DNA of 64,000 nt from Aerococcaceae bacterium NML190073 (GTDB lineage: Bacteria > Bacillota > Bacilli > Lactobacillales > Aerococcaceae), in the NCBI GenBank assembly GCA_026131555.1, contig JAMXJH010000006.1:62001-126000 (forward strand), given 5' to 3'. Below the pieces are notes generated by a model that saw only the letters and a program-made list of their open reading frames with translations, had not been told where the DNA came from and did not search any database. The translations under genes were made by a program, and so were the position numbers. Shown here in pieces: positions 28,301 to 35,344 of this stretch. Position 1 is the stretch's first letter, and each line of letters starts with the position of its first letter.

Positions 28301-28387
28301 ATTATCGAAGCTATTCACTTTGTTGGTTAACAACATCAAGTTAATAGAATCTTGATAATTATTCTTCAAAATTACCGTTTGTAACAT
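25379..28387 (-). CDS. FdrA-DUF1116 (YlbE) fusion, putative oxamate carbamoyltransferase
   Basis: 1002 aa. Residues 1 to about 510 are an FdrA-type protein related to succinyl-CoA synthetase: GEYGASEIERAL, GPDCGTGVL, GNIGIVGASGTGIQEV and GRDLSEAVG in the first half, GIYSGGTLAYE, VILFDVVLGYGAH and the Rossmann-like second half after it. A short linker (about 510-527) leads into DUF1116 (about 530-1002; AGPPITWDEMTGPMQG, FIPCHHVHAVGPMGG, MNEGIGKVLRFG, GVNFGVRIAELGDEWF, GAGTVRAPLQCFE). In E. coli these are separate genes fdrA and ylbE, which with ylbF form the oxamic transcarbamylase AllFGH. Here two are fused and no YlbF (DUF2877) is visible. Start ATG 28387 with GGAGGAG upstream. Confidence 0.88.
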   Translation of the reverse strand: MLQTVILKNNYQDSINLMLLTNKVNSFDNVRMSQIMMGTDANKDILLNTNLLTEEAKQASPNDLMIVVDSDVEGMIDHVVEEVNRFLSDLSVKADTSDKKVAHSWEEALSSLEGANLAVFSIPGEYGASEIERALNHDLHVFSFTDNIPLEDEVRLKQLAHDKGLLMMGPDCGTGVLSSVPVAFTNIISPGNIGIVGASGTGIQEVTTIIDRLGGGAVHAIGTGGRDLSEAVGAVAMKDAIVALEHHAPTEVICIISKPPAKAVRDDVMTLLQSISKPVVAIFLGEKPEAHEGNVYLAHTLEEAARIAVDLANKKEVALSYDASTKNEVSVVLPEAKVVKGIYSGGTLAYETAMLVSEALNLHEQEHIPGYILKAEGYEVIDLGDDIYTQGRPHPMIDPSTRINQIKEFVAEPETGVILFDVVLGYGAHEAMADALLPAIVEAKEQAKEAGRELFFIATVVGTKKDPQNYQATVDVLTRNGVLVEESNAKAVKLALKLKGIDLVEEPKSHKTYTGAKVSVPEPSKPILELLSNPPKIINVGLKSFNESYESAGVDFVQFDWKPRANGNKRMIAILDKLEAIADEIEKDNMEVVNKMRNSQPFLIDVVPAKSVIPELNEEQKTLLHAGPPITWDEMTGPMQGSCIGAAFFEKWATTEEEARALLSSGAVRFIPCHHVHAVGPMGGITSSNMPVLVVENKQDGTRAYCTMNEGIGKVLRFGAYSQSVVDRLEWMRDTLGPTIAGALRSSEAGINLNVLIAKAITMGDEFHQRNMAASLNFLKEISPLIIKLDIDEKVKYDVIKFLADTDQFFLNIMMATGKAIVDYARRDTKGTIVTTLTRNGVNFGVRIAELGDEWFVAPVNTPKGLYFTGYTEEDGNPDIGDSAITETVGVGGMAMVAAPGVTRFVGAGGFQEAWNITEEMDKVCADNNANWSIPTWDFRGIPLGIDIRKVVETGITPIINTGIAHREPGVGQVGAGTVRAPLQCFEKALEAYARAKGINVE

Positions 28388-28418
28388 AACTACTCCTCCA
28401 TCTTTATTTGATAATTTA

Positions 28419-28447
28419 ATGATAAGTGTTAATGGTTGCGTTTTCAA
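28419..28447 (-). promoter_or_regulatory. promoter of the fdrA-ylbE operon
   Basis: Minus strand TTGAAA (28442-28447), 17-bp spacer, TATCAT (28419-28424). The -35 lies in the middle of the palindrome at 28435-28453. Confidence 0.6.
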
Positions 28448-28453
28448 TGCAAC
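28435..28453. promoter_or_regulatory. palindromic operator candidate between pucR and the fdrA operon
   Basis: GTTGCATTGAAAACGCAAC (minus strand): GTTGC and GCAAC arms, 9-bp centre. It covers the -35 of the fdrA operon and the proposed -35 of pucR, so one bound dimer could control both directions. Confidence 0.45.
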
Positions 28454-28465
28454 TTATTCTAAAAT
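28436..28465 (+). promoter_or_regulatory. possible promoter of pucR
   Basis: TTGCGT (28436-28441), 18-bp spacer, TAAAAT (28460-28465). Confidence 0.4.
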
Positions 28466-28502
28466 ATAAGAGAGAATTTTATCCAAAAAGGGGAAATTAG
28501 AC

Positions 28503-30047
28503 ATGCTGATTAAAGATTTGATTCAATTAGAAATGTTTAATAATTGCGAATTGTTAACCGGAGATATCGGATTGGACAATCGGGTCGAAACTGCCATGAT
28601 TTTGGAAGCTACCGATATTGAGAAATGGGGACAAAAAAATCAACTGATTTTGACTTCGTTTTACGCTTTCAGTGACGACGATCAACAAAGTTCGCATACT
28701 TTTTTTGAAAAGATTAAGGCGATTGGTATCAGCGGCATTGTTATCAAAGTCGACCGCCTTATCCACACAGTGCCCGAATGGTTCGTAGAGCAGTGCGTGC
28801 ATTATTGCATCCCGCTGATTAAAATTGAAAAAGGTATTAGCTACGAAAAGATATTAGTCGCAATTTACGGACCGCTCATCAACAAGCAAGCTACTATTCT
28901 GAAGTCATACTACGAAGCCAATCGGCAATTCTCGGCTCTTGACCCTGCTCAATCAAGTTTCCACGATATTATGACGCTGTTCCACACCATTATGCGTAAA
29001 CAATGTCGTTTGTGTATTCCGGATAAGCAAATTGAAATTATCTACGGGAACAAAGAAAAATTTAGCTATCAGAACGATCAATTAAATAGAGTTTCCAGCA
29101 GTTACACACGTCACCATTATTTTATTATTCCGGCATCTCCCAGCCAACGAACAGTCTTACTTTTCGAAAGCAATCATGTGTTAGTCAATAATTTTACGTT
29201 GGAAGTTATTTTGGATAGCGATACGATTACCGACTCTGATTTAATGATTGTGGAAAATTTAGTCAACATCATCCAAAACAAATTACAAGTCAGCTATATG
29301 TTCAAAGAGCAACGTTATACGCAATTAAACAGTATGGCCGGCTCCATTCTGCAAAATACTTTTGCCAATTATCAAGAATTGGATCTATTATTAACAGAAA
29401 CAGAAATGAATGATTACGATTATTATCAGATGATTGCCTTTCCGAACAATCAGTTTACAGGCCCAAACAAAATGTACGTCCACTCTTTACGTAATCGTCT
29501 ACGCGGTTTATATGCTAAGCATATTTTTTACGAAAATGGCTTGTATACAATACTGCTCTTCAACTTGAAATCGATGAAACAATTGATTAGAAAACCGGAT
29601 GTCAAGCGCGTATGCGGAACAATCGATGCTCATAACATCGCGATTAGTGACGTCGTTACAAAGGAGAGAATTCGTGAGTTGCTTCCTCAATGCTTGGATG
29701 TACTGAAGTTTAACCGCTTGTTTCCTATTGACTTCGTTGTCGAAAATCAGGAGTTGGGTGTTTTTAGATTATTTACACAAATGGAATTGGCAGACCTTTT
29801 AGCGATTATCCCTGATAAATTACTTTCGTTACAAAGGGAGAAAGAAGACCTCTTTCAAACCTTAGCAGCATTCCTCAACTATAACAAAAACTTCAATGCG
29901 ACCGCTCAAGCGTTGTTTATCCATCCAAAGACTGTGCGTTACCGTGTACAAAAAGCAGAAGAATATTTAGCTGTTAAATTCGATGGCTCATTCAATTCTC
30001 TCAATTATGAATTATCCATCAATCTCCTGCGGTTCCACACGCAATAA
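28503..30047 (+). CDS. PucR family transcriptional regulator
   Basis: 514 aa. An N-terminal PucR-type sensory domain (about 5-130; LLTGDIGLDNRVETAMILEATDIEKW and GISGIVIK) is followed by a middle region and a C-terminal PucR helix-turn-helix (FLNYNKNFNATAQALFIHPKTVRYRVQKAEEYL). In Bacillus PucR controls purine and allantoin catabolism. Divergence from the fdrA-ylbE/allD operon, across only 115 bp, makes it the likely local activator or repressor. AAAAGGGG precedes the ATG. Confidence 0.9.
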   Translation: MLIKDLIQLEMFNNCELLTGDIGLDNRVETAMILEATDIEKWGQKNQLILTSFYAFSDDDQQSSHTFFEKIKAIGISGIVIKVDRLIHTVPEWFVEQCVHYCIPLIKIEKGISYEKILVAIYGPLINKQATILKSYYEANRQFSALDPAQSSFHDIMTLFHTIMRKQCRLCIPDKQIEIIYGNKEKFSYQNDQLNRVSSSYTRHHYFIIPASPSQRTVLLFESNHVLVNNFTLEVILDSDTITDSDLMIVENLVNIIQNKLQVSYMFKEQRYTQLNSMAGSILQNTFANYQELDLLLTETEMNDYDYYQMIAFPNNQFTGPNKMYVHSLRNRLRGLYAKHIFYENGLYTILLFNLKSMKQLIRKPDVKRVCGTIDAHNIAISDVVTKERIRELLPQCLDVLKFNRLFPIDFVVENQELGVFRLFTQMELADLLAIIPDKLLSLQREKEDLFQTLAAFLNYNKNFNATAQALFIHPKTVRYRVQKAEEYLAVKFDGSFNSLNYELSINLLRFHTQ

Positions 30048-30050
30048 AAC

Positions 30051-30097
30051 AAAAAACAAAAAACCTCTTAGCAAATGAATGTTGTGCTAAGAGGTTT
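30051..30097 (-). terminator. terminator of adhE
   Basis: AAACCTCTTAGC (30061-30072) with GCTAAGAGGTTT (30086-30097), followed on the minus strand by a T-rich tail. It may also stop pucR transcripts coming the other way. Confidence 0.85.
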
Positions 30098-30113
30098 ATA
30101 TGTTATTTAATGA

Positions 30114-32765
30114 TTATTTTAGACGTCCTGGACGTTCTTTGTAGCCGTAGTATGCATCTTCGATAATTTCTTTCATGTCGCTTACTAGTGCTAAACGCGG
30201 GTTAGCTGGCGTACATTGGTCTTCATACGCTAAGTATGCAATTTCTTCTGCACGTTCCATGTATTCTTTCTCATCCACGCCTTGACCTTTAATACTCATG
30301 TTAATGCCGATACGTTCACCTAATTCGTAAACTGCTTTAGCATAAGATGCTACACCTTCTTCCGGAGTTGAAGCCGGTAAGCCTAACATTTTAGCAATGT
30401 CTTGATACTTCTCATCTGCTTTGTAGTAGTTGTACTTCGGCCATGTCGCTGTTTTCGCCGGACGAGTTCCATTGTAGCGAATCACATAAGGTAAGAGAAT
30501 CGCATTAGTTCTTCCGTGAACCGTATGGAAAATACCACCGATTTTGTGTGCCATTGAGTGAGAAATTCCCAAGAATGCGTTGGCGAATGCCATACCGGCA
30601 ATTGTTGACGCATTGTGCATCTTCTCGCGTGATTCGAAGTCAGCATTCTTCACTGAACTTTCTAAGTACTCAAATACAAGTTTGATTGCTTGTAAAGCCA
30701 ATCCGTCAGTATAGTCGTTAGCAACTGTTGATACATATGCTTCTGTCGCGTGTGTTAACACGTCCATACCTGTATCAGCTGTAACATGTGCCGGAACTGT
30801 CATTACTAAGGCAGGGTCAACAATCGCAATTGTTGGTGTTAATGAGTAGTCTGCAATCGGATACTTGCGGTTATTCTTCTTGTCAGAGATAACGGCAAAT
30901 GGTGTTACTTCCGAACCTGTTCCTGAAGTTGTAGGAATTGCTACGAATTTCGCTTTTTGTCCTAGTTCTGGGAACTTGAAGGCACGTTTACGAATGTCCA
31001 TGAATTTCTGTACTAAATCACGGAAATCCATTTCCGGCTGCTCATAGAACATCCACATAATTTTAGCAGCATCCATTGGTGAACCGCCACCTAGCGCAAT
31101 GATTGTATCTGGTTCGAAATCTTTCATCATCGCTGCACCGCGTTCTACAGTCGTAATGTCCGGATCCGGTTCAACGTCTGAGAAGATTGTGTAAATCACT
31201 TTGTTACGACGCAAGTGTAATTGCTCAATCACGCGTTGTACGAATCCTAATTTAACCATCGCCTCATCGGTTACAATCATTACTTTCTCAACATTACGCA
31301 TTTTTTGTAAGTATTGGATCGAATCGCGCTCGAAGTAAATTTTAGATGGAACTTTGAACCATTGCATATTATTTCTACGTCTCCCTACTTTTTTGATATT
31401 GAGTAAGTTTAGGGCACTTACGTTATCACTGATTGAGTTTCTTCCGTATGAGCCACATCCTAATGTTAGCGATGGCAAGAATGCGTTATAAACATCCCCG
31501 ATTCCGCCAAATGTTGATGGAGAATTCCAAATGACACGGATGGCTTTCACTTGTGTTCCAAATTCTTTTGCTAATTGCTCGTCGTTTGTATGGATCGCTG
31601 CTGAGTGTCCTAATCCGTGGAACTCTACCATTTGACGCGCTTTTTCAACACCGTCTTCTCTTGATTCTGATTTAATTACTGCGATGATTGGTGATAATTT
31701 TTCGCGTGTCAACGGTTCGCTTTCGCCTACTTCTTTTACTTCCGCTGCTAAAATGTTCGTGCCTTCCGGTACTTTGAATCCTGCTTGCTCTGCAATCCAA
31801 GCTGCCGGGCGACCTACGATATCCGCATTTAGTTTGCCTTCTGCACAGTTTTTGCTGTTAGCTTTCACACCGAAGCAGAATTCTTCTAACAATGCTTTTT
31901 CTTTTTTGTTAACAAAATATGTACGGTAAGATTTCAATTCTTCAACGAATTCATCGTATACTTCTTTGTCGACGATTGCCGCTTGTTCAGAAGCACATAC
32001 CATTCCATTATCGAATGATTTACTCATCACAATGTCGTGAGCTGCTTGGCGGATGTTTGCTGATTTTTCAACATATGCTGGAACGTTTCCGGCACCTACC
32101 CCTAAAGCCGGTTTGCCGCAAGAATATGCCGCACGCACCATCGCGTTACCACCTGTCGCCAAAATTGTTGCGATACCATCGTGCTTCATCAAAGCAGATG
32201 TCGCTTCCATAGAAGGTTTTGTAATCCATTGAATACAGTCTTCCGGAGCTCCGGCTGCTATCGCTGCATCATAAACGATTTGTGCCGCATGCGCTGAACT
32301 TTCTTGTGCTGATGGATGGAATGCAAAAATAATCGGGTTGCGCGTTTTCAATGAAATCAACGCTTTGAAAATAGTTGTTGATGTTGGGTTAGTTGTCGGT
32401 GTTACACCACAGATAACGCCGACCGGTTCAGCAATCAGAGTCAATCCGGTTACTTCATCTTCTGCAACAATTCCCACTGTTTTGGTGTGGCGCATATTGT
32501 TCACAACGTGTTCACAAGCAAATAAGTTTTTTGTTGCTTTATCTTCAAAGACACCGCGCTTTGTTTCATCGAAAGCATGCTTCGCCAACACGCCATGCTG
32601 ATCCAAAGCAGCAACCGAAGCTTTCGCTACAATGTAGTCTACTTGCTCTTGGTTAAGATTTCTGAACTTATCTAAAGCGACTAATCCTTTCTGTACGAGC
32701 TCATCTACATGTGCTTGAGCTTCCAATACTTTTTCATTCTTTTCGACTAAAGATTTTTCCGCCAT
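30114..32765 (-). CDS. adhE: bifunctional acetaldehyde-CoA/alcohol dehydrogenase
   Basis: 883 aa, normal for AdhE. The N-terminal aldehyde dehydrogenase half (1 to about 445) reduces acetyl-CoA to acetaldehyde; the catalytic Cys lies in [12 protein letters not shown]. The C-terminal iron-dependent alcohol dehydrogenase half (about 455-883) has [10 protein letters not shown] and the iron ligands in [28 protein letters not shown] and [13 protein letters not shown]. It regenerates NAD+ during fermentation. AGGAGG lies before the ATG. Own promoter and terminator; a cre site and a weak Rex-like site lie upstream. Confidence 0.97.
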   Translation of the reverse strand: MAEKSLVEKNEKVLEAQAHVDELVQKGLVALDKFRNLNQEQVDYIVAKASVAALDQHGVLAKHAFDETKRGVFEDKATKNLFACEHVVNNMRHTKTVGIVAEDEVTGLTLIAEPVGVICGVTPTTNPTSTTIFKALISLKTRNPIIFAFHPSAQESSAHAAQIVYDAAIAAGAPEDCIQWITKPSMEATSALMKHDGIATILATGGNAMVRAAYSCGKPALGVGAGNVPAYVEKSANIRQAAHDIVMSKSFDNGMVCASEQAAIVDKEVYDEFVEELKSYRTYFVNKKEKALLEEFCFGVKANSKNCAEGKLNADIVGRPAAWIAEQAGFKVPEGTNILAAEVKEVGESEPLTREKLSPIIAVIKSESREDGVEKARQMVEFHGLGHSAAIHTNDEQLAKEFGTQVKAIRVIWNSPSTFGGIGDVYNAFLPSLTLGCGSYGRNSISDNVSALNLLNIKKVGRRRNNMQWFKVPSKIYFERDSIQYLQKMRNVEKVMIVTDEAMVKLGFVQRVIEQLHLRRNKVIYTIFSDVEPDPDITTVERGAAMMKDFEPDTIIALGGGSPMDAAKIMWMFYEQPEMDFRDLVQKFMDIRKRAFKFPELGQKAKFVAIPTTSGTGSEVTPFAVISDKKNNRKYPIADYSLTPTIAIVDPALVMTVPAHVTADTGMDVLTHATEAYVSTVANDYTDGLALQAIKLVFEYLESSVKNADFESREKMHNASTIAGMAFANAFLGISHSMAHKIGGIFHTVHGRTNAILLPYVIRYNGTRPAKTATWPKYNYYKADEKYQDIAKMLGLPASTPEEGVASYAKAVYELGERIGINMSIKGQGVDEKEYMERAEEIAYLAYEDQCTPANPRLALVSDMKEIIEDAYYGYKERPGRLK

Positions 32766-32800
32766 TGGGCATCCTCCTCAAAATTTTCCTTACAGACGTA

Positions 32801-32829
32801 ATAGTACACTGTCTTGGAAAGTTTGTAAA
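32801..32829 (-). promoter_or_regulatory. promoter of adhE
   Basis: Minus strand TTTACA (32824-32829), 17-bp spacer, TACTAT (32801-32806), 36 bp before the start codon. Confidence 0.7.
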
Positions 32830-32868
32830 GAGGTTTTTGCTCATTTTTTCACTAATTTTCATATTTTT

Positions 32869-32886
32869 TTGTGTTTCTTTTCAAAA
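32869..32886. promoter_or_regulatory. possible Rex operator upstream of adhE
   Basis: TTGTGTTTCTTTTCAAAA agrees with the Rex palindrome TTGTGAAATATTTCACAA at 12 of 18 positions, including TTGTG and TTCA. Rex control of adhE is common in Firmicutes, but this match is weak. Confidence 0.25.
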
Positions 32887-32903
32887 ATAAACCTCAAACA
32901 ACT

Positions 32904-32917
32904 TGAAAGCGTTATCT
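32904..32917. promoter_or_regulatory. cre site upstream of adhE
   Basis: TGAAAGCGTTATCT matches the cre consensus TGWNANCGNTNWCA at 13 of 14 positions. It lies 75 bp upstream of the -35, a position more typical of CcpA activation than of blockage. No other gene lies between 32766 and 33006. Confidence 0.6.
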
Positions 32918-33006
32918 GTTCGGCTTTTTATTTTCACCTATTTACATTATTTTTTATAGATAGAGATTTTTTTCACAATATAGATGTTAACAGTTATCAC
33001 TCTGAA

Positions 33007-33981
33007 TCAACACAAAAAAAGCACTCTAATATTAGAGTGCTGTTCTTTGCCTGTTAGTTTGTTTTCATATTGATGACGATTTTGGGTGAGCGTAGCTTTC
33101 AACAACAAGCGATTCAAATTCTCACCAATGAAAACCGCCTGAGGTACGGCATCATCTTCTGCAATTGTAATGGCGTATTGTTCATTGACTACATCAAAGC
33201 GTAGCAGGTAATCTTGCACTTGGAAGACGCCTTTTGCTCTTGAAATATTGCCGTATAGTCCTCTTACTAAACATTCCAGAAAGGTGATTAATTCGCCGAC
33301 ATGTTGGCACCGCGTTTTTTTGACACTCATGTGCTCGAACTGAAGGTCAATTGTACTTGCGTGCACATCCTCAACTAATTCACCATCAAATAATTGATTC
33401 CAGTAATTTAACTTCTGATTGCGGTAATGTTGCGTATAAATGACCGCTTGAGCATTCAGCTGGCGAATTGCTTCTTCAATTGAATGTAATTCCTTCGAAG
33501 ATAGCTGCTCTGTTTTGGACAATTGAATATGCTTGGCATGACGAATTTGATCGTGCATTAAATCGGCAAATTTACTACGATTCTGCCAAAATGTCTGCGC
33601 ATCAATAATCGTAATCGGGGCAAGCAACTGAATACGTTGGTACTCTACCTTTCGGACACTTTGGATAATTGCACTTAATACGCCTACCCCCGAAGGCTCC
33701 ACAATCAAAAAATCCGGATTCAATGAATTGCTGATGACGATTAATGAATTGGTAAAATCACCTTGCATGCCGCAACAAACACAACCGTCCGTAAATTCCC
33801 AAACAGTTAATTCTTGTGTTGTCTCCTCGTCTTCCACTTGCTTTAGAATATCCCCATCCACTGAAACGTCTGCAAATTCATTCTCGAATATAACAAAATC
33901 TCTTTTGGTTGCTCGTATCATTTCTTTAATAAAGGTTGTTTTGCCTGCACCTAAAAACCCTGAAATAATAAGTATCTTCAT
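33007..33981 (-). CDS. CobW/G3E family GTPase (metal chaperone-like)
   Basis: 324 aa as read. P-loop GFLGAGKTT at residues 8-16, the metal-binding CxCC motif (GCVCCG, about 66-71) and EPSG Walker B-like element are those of COG0523 proteins, GTPases that deliver zinc or other metals. The C-terminal CobW_C domain ends near VFIGENLNRLLLKATL. ATG at 33981 has GAGGTG upstream; the longer frame to 34038 crosses a terminator. Odd: the reading frame runs through a perfect terminator hairpin (33014-33041) before its TGA at 33007. In the +1 frame a TAA at 33054-33056 lies just before the hairpin, so a frameshift near the end is possible. The alcohol dehydrogenase gene next door needs zinc, a possible functional link. 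Confidence 0.82.
   Translation of the reverse strand: MKILIISGFLGAGKTTFIKEMIRATKRDFVIFENEFADVSVDGDILKQVEDEETTQELTVWEFTDGCVCCGMQGDFTNSLIVISNSLNPDFLIVEPSGVGVLSAIIQSVRKVEYQRIQLLAPITIIDAQTFWQNRSKFADLMHDQIRHAKHIQLSKTEQLSSKELHSIEEAIRQLNAQAVIYTQHYRNQKLNYWNQLFDGELVEDVHASTIDLQFEHMSVKKTRCQHVGELITFLECLVRGLYGNISRAKGVFQVQDYLLRFDVVNEQYAITIAEDDAVPQAVFIGENLNRLLLKATLTQNRHQYENKLTGKEQHSNIRVLFLC
33014..33041 (-). terminator. terminator inside the 3' end of the CobW gene
   Basis: A 22-bp perfect palindrome (arms AGCACTCTAAT) followed on the minus strand by seven T. It lies upstream of the annotated stop codon. Confidence 0.9.
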
Positions 33982-34000
33982 TTGCTCACCTCGTCCTATG

Positions 34001-34038
34001 AAAAATTGCACCACCTGCTCCAAGAGCAAATGGTGCAA
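34001..34038 (-). terminator. terminator between the alcohol dehydrogenase and CobW genes
   Basis: Minus strand TTGCACCA, inner GCTC-ttg-GAGC, then TGGTGCAA and five T. A two-part stem of 12 bp. It should end the adh transcript or attenuate entry into the CobW gene, whose start is only 20 nt away. Confidence 0.85.
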
Positions 34039-34050
34039 GCTGCTCGTTCC

Positions 34051-35106
34051 TTACATGATAACAACCGGTTTAATTAAGTCGACCGGCTTATCTCTCATGA
34101 GAATGACCGCTTTTTCAATGTTCTCAAAGCCATTGAAACGATGGCTGATGAGTTTAGAAACATCTAATTTCCCATAAGTAATCAGTTTGGAAAGTTTTTC
34201 TAAACGTAAGCGACCACCCGGCATCAAACCGCCCAAGATTTGCTTGTGCCCCATTCCGACACCCCATTCAACACGAGGAATGTTGATGTATTCTCCACTA
34301 CCTAAGTAGTTGACGTTACCGATACGTCCGCCCGGTTTCAAAATTCTCATTGATATTTCAAATAAACTTTGATCACCACCGGCTAGCAACACTTTATCCA
34401 CACCTTGCCCATTGGTTAATGCCATAATTTGTTCGTCTGATGGCGCAACCATAAAATCTACCAAGTCTGTTGCACCGTAGGCAATTGCGATGTCATTGGC
34501 TTGCGGTCGAGAATCCACCACAATAATGCGACCTGCACCTTTCAAGGCTGCTGCTGCCACACACATTAACCCAACCGGTCCGATACCAAATACGGCAACA
34601 ACATCTCCGTATTGAATATCAGCCAATTCCGCTGCATGGAAACCGGTCGGCACCATATCACTCAGCATACAAGCATCACCGTAATCCATACCTTCCGGCA
34701 TTAATGCTAAGTTTCCATCTGCATCATTCACATGGAAATATTCACCGAACACTCCATCTTTGACGTTGGAGAACTTCCAACCTGCAAGCATTCCCCCGGA
34801 GTGCATTGCATAACCTGCTTGCGCTTCTAAGGAGTTCCAATTAGGAGTAATCGCCGTGACTAGAACTTTGTCGCCAACTTTGTAATCTTTCACTAATGAA
34901 CCGACTTCTACTACTTCGCCACATGCTTCATGTCCAAGAATCATATTGTATCGTTCGCCGATACCACCGCCCCACACCGTATGCACATCTGATGTGCACG
35001 GTGCAACAGCCAATGGCTTCACAATAGCATCCGTTGGACCGCAATACGGTACGTCTTTTTCAATCCAACCAACTTCACCAATACGCAACATAGCAAAACC
35101 TTTCAT
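34051..35106 (-). CDS. zinc-dependent secondary alcohol dehydrogenase (isopropanol dehydrogenase type)
   Basis: 351 aa. The start MKGFAML and motifs PCTSDVHTV, GHEACGEVVEVGS, AGWKFSNVKDGVFGEYFHVNDAD, TGFHAAELADIQ and the C-terminal KPVDLIKPVVIM follow the Clostridium beijerinckii/Thermoanaerobacter brockii secondary alcohol dehydrogenases. Zinc ligands C37, H59, D150 are present. Those enzymes use NADP(H) with Gly198-Ser199-Arg200; here residue 198 is Asp (VVDSRP), which in that family points towards NAD(H). ATG at 35106 follows AAGGAGGAG; the longer frame to 35142 covers a cre site. Substrate not known. Confidence 0.9.
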   Translation of the reverse strand: MKGFAMLRIGEVGWIEKDVPYCGPTDAIVKPLAVAPCTSDVHTVWGGGIGERYNMILGHEACGEVVEVGSLVKDYKVGDKVLVTAITPNWNSLEAQAGYAMHSGGMLAGWKFSNVKDGVFGEYFHVNDADGNLALMPEGMDYGDACMLSDMVPTGFHAAELADIQYGDVVAVFGIGPVGLMCVAAAALKGAGRIIVVDSRPQANDIAIAYGATDLVDFMVAPSDEQIMALTNGQGVDKVLLAGGDQSLFEISMRILKPGGRIGNVNYLGSGEYINIPRVEWGVGMGHKQILGGLMPGGRLRLEKLSKLITYGKLDVSKLISHRFNGFENIEKAVILMRDKPVDLIKPVVIM

Positions 35107-35127
35107 ATTGACTCCTCCTTTTTTGAT

Positions 35128-35141
35128 ATAAAACGCTTTCA
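35128..35141 (-). promoter_or_regulatory. cre-like site downstream of the adh promoter
   Basis: Minus strand TGAAAGCGTTTTAT agrees with cre at 12 of 14 positions. It lies about 10 bp after the -10, a typical place for CcpA roadblock repression. Confidence 0.5.
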
Positions 35142-35150
35142 TTTGTCCTC

Positions 35151-35178
35151 ATTGTATCATCTCAAAACGATAAGTCAA
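35151..35178 (-). promoter_or_regulatory. promoter of the secondary alcohol dehydrogenase gene
   Basis: Minus strand TTGACT (35173-35178), 16-bp spacer, TACAAT (35151-35156). Confidence 0.7.
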
Positions 35179-35268
35179 CTATTTCACCTCAACTTTGTTA
35201 AAAACTTCACTAACTTTTACGGAATTCTTACTGTTATAATGGTACCCTCATTCTACGTGTATCACTGC

Positions 35269-35333
35269 AAAAAAATAAAGGTTCATCGTTCCGCAAAGAA
35301 ACTTGATGAATCCTCTATTTTTTGCTATTTGAA
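35269..35333 (-). terminator. terminator of the ABC-F gene
   Basis: Minus strand GGATTCATC and GATGAACC pair with one bulge around a 17-nt loop, followed by TTTATTTTTT. Confidence 0.65.
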
Positions 35334-35344
35334 ATTCTCACTCG

